Assembly (NCBI RefSeq): GCF_000516985.1
Contig: NW_006917097.1
Span: forward strand, 3,200,593-3,264,592
DNA from: Pestalotiopsis fici W106-1
Taxonomy: Eukaryota > Ascomycota > Sordariomycetes > Amphisphaeriales > Sporocadaceae
Direction: 5' to 3'
Length of the DNA stretch: 64,000 nucleotides
In this document: one piece after another, positions 26,945 through 40,352 of the stretch
How positions within the stretch are numbered: the first letter of the stretch is position 1
Layout of the letters: every line of letters starts with the position of its first letter
Made by a program: the position numbers and the translations under genes
The notes under the pieces: generated by a model
The model's input: the letters and a program-made list of their open reading frames with translations, nothing else
What the model was told of the DNA's origin: nothing
Databases searched by the model: none

Positions 26945-27334
26945 ATGGGAAGCAACACGCACACTCATCACTCGTCCCAGGGGCGCACCAAGGATAAAGC
27001 CACAAAGAACAACACCAAGAAGAACAGAAGATCCGGAGCGTCCTCTGCTACAGCTTCAGTGAAGACGACGGCCGCTACGCGTGGCGATGGAAGTACAATT
27101 GAAGCTTCCTTTTGCCAGTCCACTACCGCATCATTTCAACTGAACAACGACCCATCCGATCATACCACTGGCTGCTTGCCTCAATGTGATCACTCCTCCT
27201 GTCCAAACAACTTTGATGGATATGTTATGAATCCTCAGGGCATCGATTTCTCGGGCATCGGAAGTCAATTCGACGGCATCAATACCGACCCCGCCGTGTT
27301 TGATTGGAGTCAAGAGGTCAGAGATGGCTTATAA
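26945..27334 (+). CDS. small protein of unknown function
   Basis: Open frame of 129 aa from ATG to TAA without introns. The first third is basic and rich in Thr, Ser and Lys (KNNTKKNRRSG), the rest is polar with several Cys (CLPQCDHSSCPNN) and an acidic aromatic end (FDWSQEVRDGL). No signal peptide, membrane segment or family is recognised. A TATA-like box and a CCAAT-type repeat array lie upstream, which favours a real gene, but codon evidence is thin. It could also be a chance frame. Confidence 0.4.
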   Translation: MGSNTHTHHSSQGRTKDKATKNNTKKNRRSGASSATASVKTTAATRGDGSTIEASFCQSTTASFQLNNDPSDHTTGCLPQCDHSSCPNNFDGYVMNPQGIDFSGIGSQFDGINTDPAVFDWSQEVRDGL

Positions 27335-29024
27335 GTCATCGCACCTGACAGGAATACCATATGACTGCAAAACATTTTTCGCTTGATTTCAAAACCGGTG
27401 TACACCTATCTATGGATGTTGGAATAAAGTGGTTGGGTTTGATATGTGGTTGTGAATAGTGGGAGCTGATCCGCGTTCTTTTGTGTAGGGCTACTGCTAG
27501 GAAATGAATGGAACTTTAAACATCGCTTTTGACTGATTAGAAAGTTTGACAAGCAAATGCGAGGCGCTCCGGTATATTGAATACGAACGTACAACATTGA
27601 AGACTTCAATGAATCTATTTAGAGGCCCTCCTCATTGAGCTAAAGACAGAGGATATTTCCAAACGAACCTACCCACACGACCCGATCCTACTTGGTACCA
27701 TAACAAAGATATTAGGCCGGGTCTCTTGGTTGATGTACTATTGATTGTAATTTAGGGAAAAGCGAAACGTTGGCCGAGATGTAAAGATAGAATATGACCG
27801 TTACCTGTATCATCCCGGTGTTACCATGCTTGATTCCTGTGCTACGGTATCGTGATGGATATATCCTCTGACCCGCGTGAGTCGCAAATAGCCAATGTGA
27901 GAGAAACTGGGTTTTGGCATGTTGGTAGCCCCAACCTTCATGTAAGGGCGGTCAATAAAAATCGGAATACCCTCACGATACAATGGCGTGGACCCAGAAA
28001 GACGCGAACCAGACCAAACCGCATATTCTGAAAACTACTTGATTTATTGCAAGTCGGGTTCTGGAAGAACATCTGTGGTTAAAAAAAAAAAGTACCAATA
28101 TTTCAACGTATTTTACATAGTAGAGTGTTGCTACTACACACATGGAGCACCACAGTGAGCCGGATGAGATGCGAGGCAGGTTTATCCCTGCCGACGAATG
28201 TTGCCTCTTCTCCCTTTTGCAACTGCAGCGTGTTCGATTCTCATGCGCAGATAATCCTTGCTAACATGGTTTAGAATATGGTTCCTGCATTGCCAGGCAG
28301 AAGCGCCTTGACCAGTGACTAGGTCTAACCAAAAACCTAGATGGTTCCTGCATCAATCTGAACTCTGTTACATGTTTTGTGCTCCCCGCGTGATGATGGA
28401 GTCCTTGTTCTGCACAGATCGTGATCTACCTCCTCGGCCTGGATCCCTCATGATTGCCTACTCTTTGGCCTATTGATGAGTCCGTACTTTCTACAGATAT
28501 ATGATGGACTAGTCTAAACAGCGATATGTAGACCTAGTGAATAATGATTCCATGGTTTGTGGTTGTTGCGTGTCCGTCTCTTGGTCACTCATTATGAAGA
28601 CGTAAACAGTTAATTTTCTCTCGCAAAAGCCTTTCGAAATTGTTTTCTACCGGTAAAGTTGTATTTTTTGTCCACCCTTCTCGTCATATTTACTTAGCTC
28701 TTTACCTTGTTTTGTCTCGTACATCTTGGCCACGAATTTTCACCACCTTGACGTCCAGTCTTTGGCGGCGCCTGGGGGCACCTCTGTAACCTTGATCTTA
28801 CATTTCTCCGCGATTCCTGCTTAATATTTTCAGGCCGTAGCAATAGCAATGTTGCTGCCATTTCTATTTAAGAAAGCATGCCGTGCCGTGCCTTGGGCTA
28901 CGAAATCATTTCTTGAATATCAAGCATCCAACATAATTGTCAACTCATTGAGCTGTACTGCTCCAAGTACACTAGCTACGCAGGCGTCACACTCGAAGTC
29001 CAATAGATTCAAATTCAAATAACA
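27335..29024. other. intergenic region, no gene seen
   Basis: About 1.7 kb with only short, domain-free frames. It has an A-run near 28080-28090. It contains the promoter of the F-box-like gene; no clear TATA or other site could be picked. Confidence 0.45.
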
Positions 29025-30038
29025 ATGGGGATATTCCTACCCCTCAAAACTTACATTTTGTCACTGCTTAGAGGCGAGCCAAAACGTCCTCCTGCCATAT
29101 ATCAGTCACAATGCAGATTGCTTTGTGCGCTGCCGGTGGACCTCATATACGAAATATCCGACCACCTCCCCAAGGCATCGGTGGCTGCCTTGTCGCTCAC
29201 AAGCAAGACGATGTACCATTTGTTTCCTAATGCGATATCACAACTGGGGCGATCCTCCCACGATGTGACTGATTTCCTTATTCTGTACGAAAAGGATGTC
29301 GCTATTTCGTTATATTTTTGCCATCAATGTATTCAACTTCATGATTACACCTCGAAATGGAAACCCGGCACAGCAAACCTGAGGGCTACCCTTCAGCCCC
29401 CCTGCAGTCCAAATCGCCCGAGGTGTGTGGACATTCACTTTGAATTTTACCACATCCGCCTCGTCATGAATGCGCACTTTTTCGGTCCTGGAAAGGGTCT
29501 CCCTTTGAGTCAACTCAGCCTTTCTCTGAGAAGACTCACAGTCATTACGGTTGGGCTCGTAGTGCCAAGAGTACACATCAGTACCTACCTTGATGGTTGG
29601 AAATTAGAGTCGATGGCTAGAATAGTCAATGATCAGTTGATTATTGCTACTCGCCATATGACTGTCTTGCGTGGGAGCAGAATGGAGAACTTGAGGAACG
29701 TTCAAGTCCACAAAAGCCATCATGTCTGTCGACACCTGACTACTCACAACCCGAGTTTGGTGCCATATGCTACGGACCGAGGTTGTCGACAAATCACAGT
29801 CCTTGGCGATCATCCTCGCATGATATCAGATTGCACTGAGAAATTGGGATTTTGCCGAATCTGTTTAACGGACTACGTTGTCACGGTGAAGAAAGAGCAT
29901 GGTCCCTTTAGAGATCGCACGTACCCGGAACCACGAGAAATGTGGGCAATCAACATTACAGCCTATCACCAAGTGGGTGATGGCCGAGATCCTTTGGATT
30001 GGAAATGGAAAGCCTTCTCATCACGCCCATGGGTGTAG
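29025..30038 (+). CDS. F-box-like protein
   Basis: Single-exon 337-aa frame. Residues about 30-68 (LLCALPVDLIYEISDHLPKA followed by ALSLTSKTMYHLF) fit an F-box, the SKP1-binding part of SCF ubiquitin-ligase substrate receptors. The rest has no repeat domain I recognise, but carries Cys and His pairs (FCHQCIQLHD at about 100 and FCRICLTDY near 283), which could bind a metal. Fungal genomes hold many fast-evolving F-box proteins of this length with unknown targets. No signal peptide or membrane segment. Confidence 0.75.
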   Translation: MGIFLPLKTYILSLLRGEPKRPPAIYQSQCRLLCALPVDLIYEISDHLPKASVAALSLTSKTMYHLFPNAISQLGRSSHDVTDFLILYEKDVAISLYFCHQCIQLHDYTSKWKPGTANLRATLQPPCSPNRPRCVDIHFEFYHIRLVMNAHFFGPGKGLPLSQLSLSLRRLTVITVGLVVPRVHISTYLDGWKLESMARIVNDQLIIATRHMTVLRGSRMENLRNVQVHKSHHVCRHLTTHNPSLVPYATDRGCRQITVLGDHPRMISDCTEKLGFCRICLTDYVVTVKKEHGPFRDRTYPEPREMWAINITAYHQVGDGRDPLDWKWKAFSSRPWV

Positions 30039-31189
30039 ACAAATAACTCCTCTGATATTGGACGTGCGAGGTTTCTGAGATCTTGTCATCCAGCGGGTGC
30101 AGTCAAGGCGCGCTGGGAACAGGGTGACCCAAAGAATCAGAGAAAAGTTCCCACACCAGCTTAGGGACCCAGTGGTTTCTCTCTCTTCTCTTTTGGACCA
30201 AGTATTTTGTTGCACTGGACGCAGTCAGTACTCCCCGCAGACCACCTTCTCGAGTATGTTAGATACCTCTTCGGCGCCTCTGTTTTGTAGATCATAGATC
30301 AACTTAGACATTCTTGTATGCTTCCTCGATCATATTTCCTCTTTCGCACACTGGCTCGGGCGAAATCTTCATAGTCTAATGCACTAAAGTAGATGATATT
30401 TCCCAACGGTCAAATCAATGTTATTACATTACTTCCCGAGGCTTCCCCTCTTTGTACTTTTTCTTATATCCATCAAGTATTTATGCATTCCCTACGGAGG
30501 TCTTTAAACTAGGCACTCGCCGAATCCATCTAGTTCCTTCCTGCAAAGACCACCGCCTCTTGCCTGGGGGCAGAGGTTATGCTTTTTGGACTTCTGCCAT
30601 CTATGGTTTTCTGGCCGAGATGAAGTCAAAAGTGATTAGCCACTTTCTCACTGGCGGTTCTACCTGGAACCGCTGCCGCGCCCACTTGCTCCTAGAGCAG
30701 TATGACATCTATGACTTGGAGGATGATGATGAGAGCGATGTTTCCCAAGTCCCCGAAGAATAATGATGGACTCGACTTTATCAAGTACTCGCGCTACTAC
30801 CACAAAGGCACTGATTCCGGACACGGCACGTGATTATGCTCATAAAATAATATGATACAGCTTCGACTGTATGCCCCCGGTATGGATATTGTAATGCTCA
30901 AAAATATTTGCAATACCTACAGCGGCAACCAAGATACCAAATGCCGCCCCCCCCCCCCCCCCCCCCCGGGGGGGCTTCCGGCTGCCAACAGCGGTAGTAG
31001 TAGTGGTAAGGGTCCTCAAAGCCGAGTACGTGCTTTGCCGTCTCATCTAATTAAGCTAGGTGACCGAACACATCCTAGTTTTTAATCTCTTGTTTTTATA
31101 TTTATGTCTAAATTTTTATATCGATTTTCTTTCCTCAGAAAAAAAACTATGGTGCTTTCTAAATCCATCTCATGATCCAAGTACGAAGA
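30039..31189. other. region downstream of the F-box-like gene; unassigned frame and C/G homopolymer
   Basis: An open frame near 30452-30763 on the plus strand (no ATG at its beginning; first internal ATG at 30620) ends in an acidic tail DLEDDDESDVSQVPEE. It might be a gene fragment or a decayed F-box relative, but this is not supported by a family match. A run of 21 C then 7 G lies at 30947-30974. Nothing else is recognised. Confidence 0.35.
30947..30974. repeat. poly-C / poly-G run
   Basis: Twenty-one consecutive C followed immediately by seven G. Such a tract can slip in replication and sequencing, so its length may be unreliable. It is not inside a supported gene. Confidence 0.9.
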
Positions 31190-32484
<1,295 letters not shown>

Positions 32485-34545
32485 GATGACTAATGAATTG
32501 ATGACTGATGACCTGGACTAATGTAGTATGTATGCCTGCCGTGCCGTGTCGAACCATTCGTGGCTCAATCCACTGCCCTTTCTAATATTCTTTTTTCCGT
32601 TGCCGGCTTGAGGTACATTGATACTTTGAACGGAGATAGTCATATACGGGCTCCGGTGCTATGGCTATGGCGGCGCTTAACCGATGCCATCCAAGCCCAG
32701 ACTAACACCCAGGCGCAGTAAGCGGTGCTCGGGTTCGGATAGTACGCGCTTCAGCGGAGATTGTCATGCCCGGTTCAGATGGCTTGCTCGCAGACCTACT
32801 TGAATTCGCAATATATCAAGTCGGAATCAAACGGGCTACTACAAAGGAGCTTCGGACTCACAAACATCCTACTCTCGTCCGGATTGTGGGAAGCTCACCG
32901 GGGCGCACACGCATTGGGAGCATACTGAACCGATCGCAGCAAAAGAAAAACACCGCTGCTATGGCTCCTTGACTTCGGCTTTTCTCGGTTCCACGGTAAG
33001 ATATAGTTTCCGTGTCGGCCATGCGAAGGCAAACATGACGGAGTGAACATTATGCCGAATCTTTGTCTATGATGCATAGCTCGCATGCTGTCTATGTCAA
33101 GCCTTCTCACGATTTTAGCCACGATGAACGCGTGTTCCATAACGGCACTGGCGGGCCTCTTTCCGCAATCAACACCTGAACTCGGTCTAATTGTGACGAA
33201 GACCACAATGACGCCACAAAATCCTGATATTTGGTCTTGAAAGGAAATTCAAGTGGTCCGAACATGGTGATGGGGCTTCGAAAATAGGTTGTCGAGATCG
33301 GACCATGCAACAACGAAACAGTAAGGAATCGTCTATGCTTTCTCCCTCGATGGGTCTCGAGGACATTGCTGCCCAACAAGAATTCGGGGACACGAGCCTC
33401 AATGCTAGCTCGTCCAGAATGTCATTGTATGGAACTTATCTGCTGATTCGGATTGGACAACGTATCCATCAATGTATAAGATATGCGACCGAGCCGTCAA
33501 AGTAGTCCCCGCGAGTTTCCGCAGCGCTTCTAAGCCAACACAATATCGTATGTTGTCACATTGTATGCCGGCATCAGATACCGAAAGTCCTTGGCATCGC
33601 ATGGGCACAACATCAAGCATTGATGAAGAGTCTAGAATAGCCCGCACGTATGGATTTCCGAGGTTGGCTACTATAAGCAATGATGACTGCCACTTTCCGG
33701 ACCTTCCATTGATGGTTACCCAAGTATTGTAGTATAGTCCTCACTCGTAGCCCCCTTTTTAGAAAGGAAGCAAGTATCCTAGATAGCTAGCTAGATTAGG
33801 GTAAGTTGTTCGCAGAAGCCGAAGCCAGTGAGTATCTAGCCCGCGTGTGCGGCGGCATGGCCTGTCCAGGCCGGCCGGACTATTTCATGTCCGGCGCAAG
33901 TGGACTAATCCGCTCGGCGAGTTCTGCAATGCAATGCAATACGTACAGCTGAGCCATGACATTCCCCCACCGTGACCGTCGTCGATCTCCTGTCGGATCC
34001 AGATACAACGTCATCCCACCCCCCGTGTTTGCCAAGACACGTAGCTTTTCACTCTTCGGGAATTGGTAATTACACGGGCGGATCTGGTCAGTTTCTCGAG
34101 CTTCCAACGTGTTTCTCGTACCAGGAATCTGGTTGTCGCCCCGCTGCCAAGCACCAAGCAGGCCAAGAAAGCTTACCCAAAGCTTGCCCACTCCCAACCC
34201 CAAACCGCCAGTGTGGTATGAATGGGGGCCACAGGAGAGCCAATGACAAGTCTGACACCAACCCCATTCAGTAATAATCCTCCTTGGGTTCACACCGCGC
34301 ATCACGCGATTCAGCAGCGTCCGTTTTTCTGGGGCATCATCAAACCTCCACGAATATGGATACTGACCCCAGCTCCTTGCGACCTTGATCCGCAAAACCC
34401 GGAGTAAACAAGGCAGACAATTTGCGGAGTAATGGGGAAGTTCCTCGTGTGATTTTCCTTCAAATTGACTGCCAAGCCACTCCTTCTCGGTCGTTGACAC
34501 TTGTCTTGTCTTGAACTTTCTGCTCTAGAAAGGTTGCCGTCAATC
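32485..34545. other. intergenic region between GAPDH paralogue and sugar porter A
   Basis: About 2 kb between two divergent genes. A 206-codon open frame on the minus strand (33880-34500) starts at GTG and has no domain, so it is not taken as a gene. The stretch holds the CCGGAC palindrome described separately and a CGG-N7-CCG at 32671-32683, 190-200 bp upstream of the GAPDH ATG. Confidence 0.45.
33875..33894. promoter_or_regulatory. CCGGAC-N8-GTCCGG inverted repeat
   Basis: Perfect 6-bp inverted repeat, CCGGAC-TATTTCAT-GTCCGG, about 650 bp upstream of sugar porter A. The same design occurs at 40333-40352. Its inner form, CGG-N12-CCG, is of the kind bound by Zn2Cys6 dimers. Binding is inference. 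Confidence 0.5.
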
Positions 34546-36602
34546 ATGTCTTCACCACCTTCATTCCTCGGCTTCAGAGGCCACGCTCTGCGGGTTGCCC
34601 AGATTGCCTTGGTTGTAGCTCCGGGATTTACTCTCTTTGGTTATAATCAAGCTGGCGTTGGACCACTTGCCACTCTTCCCAGCTTTGTCGAGACTTTTCC
34701 TTCGATCGATACCATCTATACCTCTGGCTCTCAAGAAGCCGTCAACTCGACGCGGAAGGGTGCCGTCATAGCATCGTTCCAGATTGGAGCCTTAATAGGA
34801 GCCTTTTCTTGTCTTTTCTTAGGGGACGTCCTCGGTCGCAGGAAAAATATCTTCTTGGCCGCAATCCTCACCATTATCGGACAGGTTCTTCAAGTCGCTT
34901 CCTACAATGTCATCCAGTTCGTAGTGGGGCGTGTTATTCTTGGTATTGGTGTTGGCCAGATCAGCGTATCCATTCCAGTATGGCAAGCAGAGTGTTCGTC
35001 CGCCGCACATCGGGGAAGAGACGTCATCACGGCCGGTATTTTTATGTGCGTGGGATACGCTCTTTGCAAGTAAGTCTGTTCTGTTTCTCTTTTATTTTGT
35101 GTTCTTTGCAGACTTGGAATATTGAAAGCTAATGAATATTCCCATTGTAGTTGGATTGACTTTGGATTCTACTTCATAAAGAACTCGACCCTGAGCTGGC
35201 GCTTACCTTTGGCCGTTTCTTTCATCCTCTCGCTCGCAGTCGCCATCTTCATCTTTTTCCTGCCAGAGTCTCCACGTTGGCTAGTCCGGGCCCACAAGGT
35301 CTCAAAGGCTACGAGGGCCTTGGCCGCTTTGAAGGACCTGCCGGAAGACCACCCAGCTATTCGAACCGAGATTGCCCAGATAGAGTCATCACTCGAGACT
35401 GTGGGAGCCAAGAACACGTCACTTTTGAGAATGTTCTCCAAAGATGACGACGAGAGGCTATTCTATCGCTTTTGTTTGTGCATAGCACTGCAATTCTTTC
35501 AGCAAATGTGTGGTGGAAACCTCATCTCCGTCTACGCTTCAACCATTTTCCAACAGAACCTCAAGCTCGGGACTTCGTTGTCGAAAATACTAGCTGCCTG
35601 CGCATTAACATGGAAGGCAATGTGTTGTTTTGTCGCGTTTTTTGCGATTGATAGACTCGGCCGTCGTACTGTGTTCATGATAAGTGGTGCAGGCATGAGC
35701 CTTTGCATGTGTTGTCTGGCAATCAGTACCAGGTTAGTAATCGTTGTTATTTCTTTCCCCATCGACTGGCAGTGGAGTGCGATGCAGGGTCAGTGGAGAA
35801 TCATGCACAGAAAGCTTCGCTGCTCTCGAATGCACGACATTCTACTTTTGATTCGGCCCCATGTCACCCATAGAGACCAGTTACTGACACATTGTCGAAT
35901 AGTTTCCCAACCACCAACCATTCTGCATCCATTGCCTCGGCATTCTTTATCTTCCTGTTTAATGCGTTCTACCCCTTTGGCTTCTTGGGCGGTAACTTTC
36001 TCTACTGCACCGAAGTAGCTCCTGTGCATCTCCGTGTCAGTATGAACAGTATAAGTACCGCCAACCACTGGCTCTGGAACTTTGTTGTGTGAGTACCGAG
36101 AGCCAAAATAACATTTCCATGTGAATAATGCGCTAACATATTCTGAATTGTCAGCACCATGGTTACACCTGTAGCCCTGGATACTATATGTTTCAGGTAC
36201 TATATAATGTACGCGATGTAAGTAAAGAGTCTAAAGGACCACTCTCTTTCTTTCTTTTAGTTTTGCGTGTCCCTCCAAAAGAGTAGAATTTGAGAAAAGG
36301 AGTGCCAGATGGCTACTTGTGACTCAATTTCTTGCTGAATATTCTATACAATTTGGCCAAGACCCGAGAGCTAACACATTTTGACTTGCAGAATCTCCGC
36401 ACTGATTCCCATCTCTGTCTTCTTCTTCTATCCAGAGACGATGAACCGCAACCTTGAGCTATTGAACAATGTCTTCAAGGACGCCTCGTCGCCATGGGAC
36501 ATTGTTGCCATGGCTCGAAAGCTACCTCAGGGCGAGGTGGTGGACGGCGACAGTGACGAGAGCGGAGGCAAACATGCCCCGGAACACAAAGAGAATGCCT
36601 GA
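34546..36602 (+). CDS. MFS sugar porter A
   Basis: Predicted 521 aa, five exons with introns at 35070-35150, 35733-35902, 36089-36154 and 36218-36391. It is a plasma-membrane sugar/H+ symporter of the sugar porter family: first helix APGFTLFGYNQAGVG, loop motif GDVLGRRKN, PESPRWLV, QFFQQMCGGN, DRLGRRTVF, then HWLWNFVV and a C-terminal PETMNRNLE in place of the usual PETKGRSLE. Around twelve hydrophobic segments are visible. The start ATG opens the hydrophilic head MSSPPSFLGFRGHALR. The fourth and fifth exons are short and their splice sites less certain. It is the first transporter of the island. The substrate is unknown; hexoses, lactose or quinate carriers share this fold. Confidence 0.85.
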
Positions 36603-37710
36603 GAGACTTTCTCTTAGGCCTGATTAAGGGAAACGATTGCCTTTTTGCTCTCTTGGTGATCTTCCCGTTGCTTATTGCAGAATTGATCCGTATAAAATAG
36701 ACTATAGAATTAGTCTCTGTATAGCAACGCTTAGTGAGATCAATTCATCAAAGCATCGTGACATGATAGAATCAAAGTTACTCAAACAATGGCGCAGCAT
36801 GATTCCTTCGGTGTTCTTAGTGCATTTATCTTCGATGGTGATGCCTTGATCCCTGGTCCGTGGGAAGATACATTCTGTACTCACCGGACGAGTTCTAGTC
36901 AGTGGACGAAGCCAAGCCCAATGTGGGCGTTAGCGGCGGGCTTGGAAAAGTCCGGCAGCACTCCAGCTGCCCTTGCATGCCAAATGTTCAACTCAAGGTC
37001 AATCAAATGTTATGAAAGTCAATTAGGCATCTGAGAGAAATTGAATGCTAGGCTACATATCCTACTTGACAAGATTTATGTAGATATAAGACGCAGCCTC
37101 CCTCAGAACTGACATTGATTGTTCTGAGAATGGTTTGAGACCACGTTTGCGCCTGGTAAGGACAAGGGTTCTCATTGGGAGATTCTGTTACTTCGATGCC
37201 TTGAGTAGCCAGCGAGATATGCAAAACTTCTTCTCTCAAAATCCCCATCTAATCAGATGTTGCATTGTGCCTCTGAGTCAAGATCGGATATGTACCTGGA
37301 TGTTAGTTCAGTAGTAGTTCATGGTAGTGGTGATGCAGCCTGGCAGTTAGCGAATTTCAGCGCTAGCCTAGCAAGAATGAGACTTGAACACAGCATGTCC
37401 CTGACCTGCTAGTGAAGGAAATGTATCCACTGTATCCTGTACCATGACACTAAAGACGACCACCAATTCGCCCTGCCCAGGGTTCAGTCAACATCGCATC
37501 CGGGGACCCCTCGAAACCGAGTCTTGGCTCTTCCGCGGGGATATGGCCCACTACAACTTGTCTTCTCACATGACTTGCATGCACAACTGCACGTCTTTGT
37601 TTCTCGGTCTGCCAATGCTTCTTTGCATGTTCTTTGAGTTACACTGAGGCTCCCTACCGGAGACCTTGCGTTGAATAGATGCATGACAGCTGCCAGTCTT
37701 GCAGCAAACC
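36603..37710. other. intergenic region before the fungal_trans regulator
   Basis: About 1.1 kb. No Zn2Cys6 exon (a Cys-x2-Cys-x6-Cys pattern) could be found on the plus strand here. A half-degenerate palindrome, CCGGAC-N8-GTC, lies at 36884-36900, and GTCCGG recurs at 36951. Confidence 0.45.
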
Positions 37711-40022
37711 ATGAGCGACACCACCAGCCCGCTGGAAACGCGGTCTAATCACACCGATTCCAGGTCGCCTTTGCAATCTCAGCATCCACCAAAACGGAGA
37801 CGCACCAGCTCCCATACTCATGGAACCCAGGAAAGGGGACTCATGAGAAATGGAGGCGAATCCGGACAACCTCGATTCATCGGCAGTGGTAGCGGCATAC
37901 ACTTTATCCGCACCGTGTATGATGTGCTATCTCGCAGCGCGGCCGGGACGCGCAAGATCAACAGGAATCAGATGAGGGGAGATCTGGTTCCCGGAGAAGA
38001 TGATCAGCTGGTTGATTCAGCCTCGGAAATTGTTGTCGCTACTCCTGGCACGAGAGCGAGCGCTCCATTCTGGCGTGCAGAAGAAATCATTGACGATACG
38101 GCACCCGGGGCGCCGTCTATCAACTTTGATAACTTGACCCGCTGGACACAAAGTTATTTCGTGAATTGGCACCCTGCATTTCCATTTCTCCATGGACCAG
38201 AGGTTTTGGAGATTTTTGAAAAGGCTGCTACAACGGGTATTGCCAATGTCACCGAGGCGGAAGCAACAATCATTCGCGCTCTTCTCTCCATATCACTGGC
38301 CGATTCGCGCCAGATAGCGCCCAATACACAAGAAGCCATTCCGTCCGGATGGGTCTTCCTCAATCAAGGGCAAATTGCCTCGAGTCTGGTATTTGCACTA
38401 GAGTGTCCGGCAACTCTGAAAAATATCCAAGCTGCTGTCTGCGTGCAACTATTTCTCGTGTCAATGCTGCGCTACAATATGGCATCAAGGTTGGGAGGAA
38501 TCATTGTTCGAATGGTAGGCAGCGGAAAACGCCAAAGGCTCTTCTCTTCGGGTTTTTTGTTCACTAACTGTATTTTGTTCACTGGCTCCAGGCTTTTCAT
38601 CTAGGTCTTTACCGCTGCCCCGCTCGATACTCGAATTTTAGCCCTCATGAAGCTGCCATGCGAAAGAGGATATGGTGGTCAATTTATTGTCTTGAAAGGA
38701 TCATATGTCAAGCCTTTGGTCATCCACTGGGTATAATTGACGACGACGTGGATGTATGTCTGCCATCAGTGGAAATCCATGGTGATGCTGCAGCAAGTGC
38801 CGTCTCCGATGAAGGCTCAGAAGGTAAGGAATATCTAGTCATTGTGATTCATACTCTACTGACCTTTAAAAGCTGATCCCTTGCTTTTCTTGACTTTACA
38901 TGCTAAACATGCACGACTACGAGGGCTCATTTTGGAACTCCGTCACAAGTCTATAGCTATCCGCTATGACACGATGGAACGGGCCATGTTGGTACAATCT
39001 GAGCTATTAAGATGGGTCAATGACGTTCATGAGAGAACGGCAGATCGTGTTGACATTGAAAGTTCTGGATTGCAACACATCATTTCGCCCATATCTCGCT
39101 CCCAGCGTACTTTGCTGTCCCTCATGTACCATGAGTCTGTGATCACGCTCAATCGGCCGCTTCTTGCTTCGGAAACAAAGAGCCCAGCTTCACAAGCCGC
39201 CTTTCAAGCATGTGTCAGCGCTTCAAGGTCTATTTTAGATACTATCATCATGATGGGCCAGCACGAAGACGGAAACTCATTTAACAATATCTGCGTTTGG
39301 CCTCTTCAAACCTGGTCAGTATGGATGAGTTCATTCATTTTGGCTTATGCGGCCCTTCAAGGGGAGACGACGGTATCTTCGGCCCACAAGTAAGTGCTAT
39401 TCCGATGGAGACGAACTATGAGCTGCAGTGTAACAAGCACCCAGGTATGCCAAGAAGGCGCTCTACATTCTCAAGCAGCTCACTGCTAGAGGGACATCTT
39501 GGCCAGAATCATGTGCCCACGGTGTGGAGTATTTGGTCTCTGCACTGCAAGAAAACCAAGAAGGCTCAGGTCACCAAGTCACCAATAATACATTGTTGTC
39601 CGCGAGACTGAATGGACAACGACAGGGTTCGGCATCAGCTGACCCAAGCAGCAATACCCACGCACAAGATGGCAACACCACACAAGACTCGAGATCTGTG
39701 GGTCCTGACACAACCCTGAGAAATTTCGCCTTTAACCCTGCCGGGTAAGTTTGGCCCAGTCCTCGAAGTTTTCTTATTCGCTCGCTAACCACGGTGCCAT
39801 TATAGTCTTTCTCAAGTGTTCATGACCGACGATGTTCGAGCGCGGACACCATTTGAATCACAATCATGGAGGCAAAGTCTAGACCAGACGTTTGTACCCG
39901 ACGGCGCTTCGTCCATGGACACGTATGGTCAAGAGTGGTTTGATCCCATGGGAGTTCTAGACTTTTCAAATTTTACACAGTTTGGGAGCACGGATACGCC
40001 TTTCGAGTTCAGCTTCTATTGA
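37711..40022 (+). CDS. fungal_trans-domain regulator without a visible zinc cluster
   Basis: Predicted 689 aa; introns at 38515-38591, 38824-38872, 39390-39444 and 39745-39805. The middle domain fits the fungal-specific transcription factor family: WTQSYFVNWHPAFPFLHGPEVL near residue 150, AFHLGLYRCP, RKRIWWSIYCLERIICQAFGHPLGI and DDDVDVCLP, followed by helices with LLSLMYHESVITLNRPLL. The N-terminus, MSDTTSPLETRS onward, has a basic patch PKRRR that may serve nuclear import, but no CX2CX6C motif, and none is seen in the upstream kilobase. It may act with another DNA-binding partner, such as the Zn2Cys6 protein 12 kb away, or its first exon may have been lost or missed. Ends with acidic and aromatic residues typical of activation tails. 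Confidence 0.8.
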
Positions 40023-40332
40023 ACGAGCGTAAATGTCTCAGTCGGACAAGCGAGCTAAGGTTATGGACACGTCGAGATTCTAGAACCTGCCGTGTCGCCT
40101 GCGAAACTCCGGAATGAAGGGGGATGGGATAGAGCAAATATTTATGGACATTGCAAAATATTGCTCTGGTTCGCCAAGAGTCCGTCCCTTTACCAGACCA
40201 GGGTCTCTTAGAAAACATGATGCGGCGTGCAAGTCCGAGTCTGTCGGTCCGTGATCATGTCCGGTACATGATGCAGCGCGACTCGGACTGGACATGCTCC
40301 GCCCCACCAAGATTGGGGACCGCCAGTATGAC

Positions 40333-40352
40333 CCGGACTTGCCATAGTCCGG
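40333..40352. promoter_or_regulatory. CCGGAC-N8-GTCCGG inverted repeat
   Basis: CCGGAC-TTGCCATA-GTCCGG, the same half-sites and spacing as at 33875-33894. It lies 310 bp after the fungal_trans gene's stop and 1.76 kb before the next gene, so which gene it serves is unclear. Further half-sites are at 40259 (GTCCGG) and 40393 (CCGGAC). Confidence 0.45.

Noticed and set aside
33880..34500. 206-codon minus-strand frame before sugar porter A
   Set aside because: Starts at GTG, has no domain and lies over the porter's promoter, including one of the CCGGAC palindromes.
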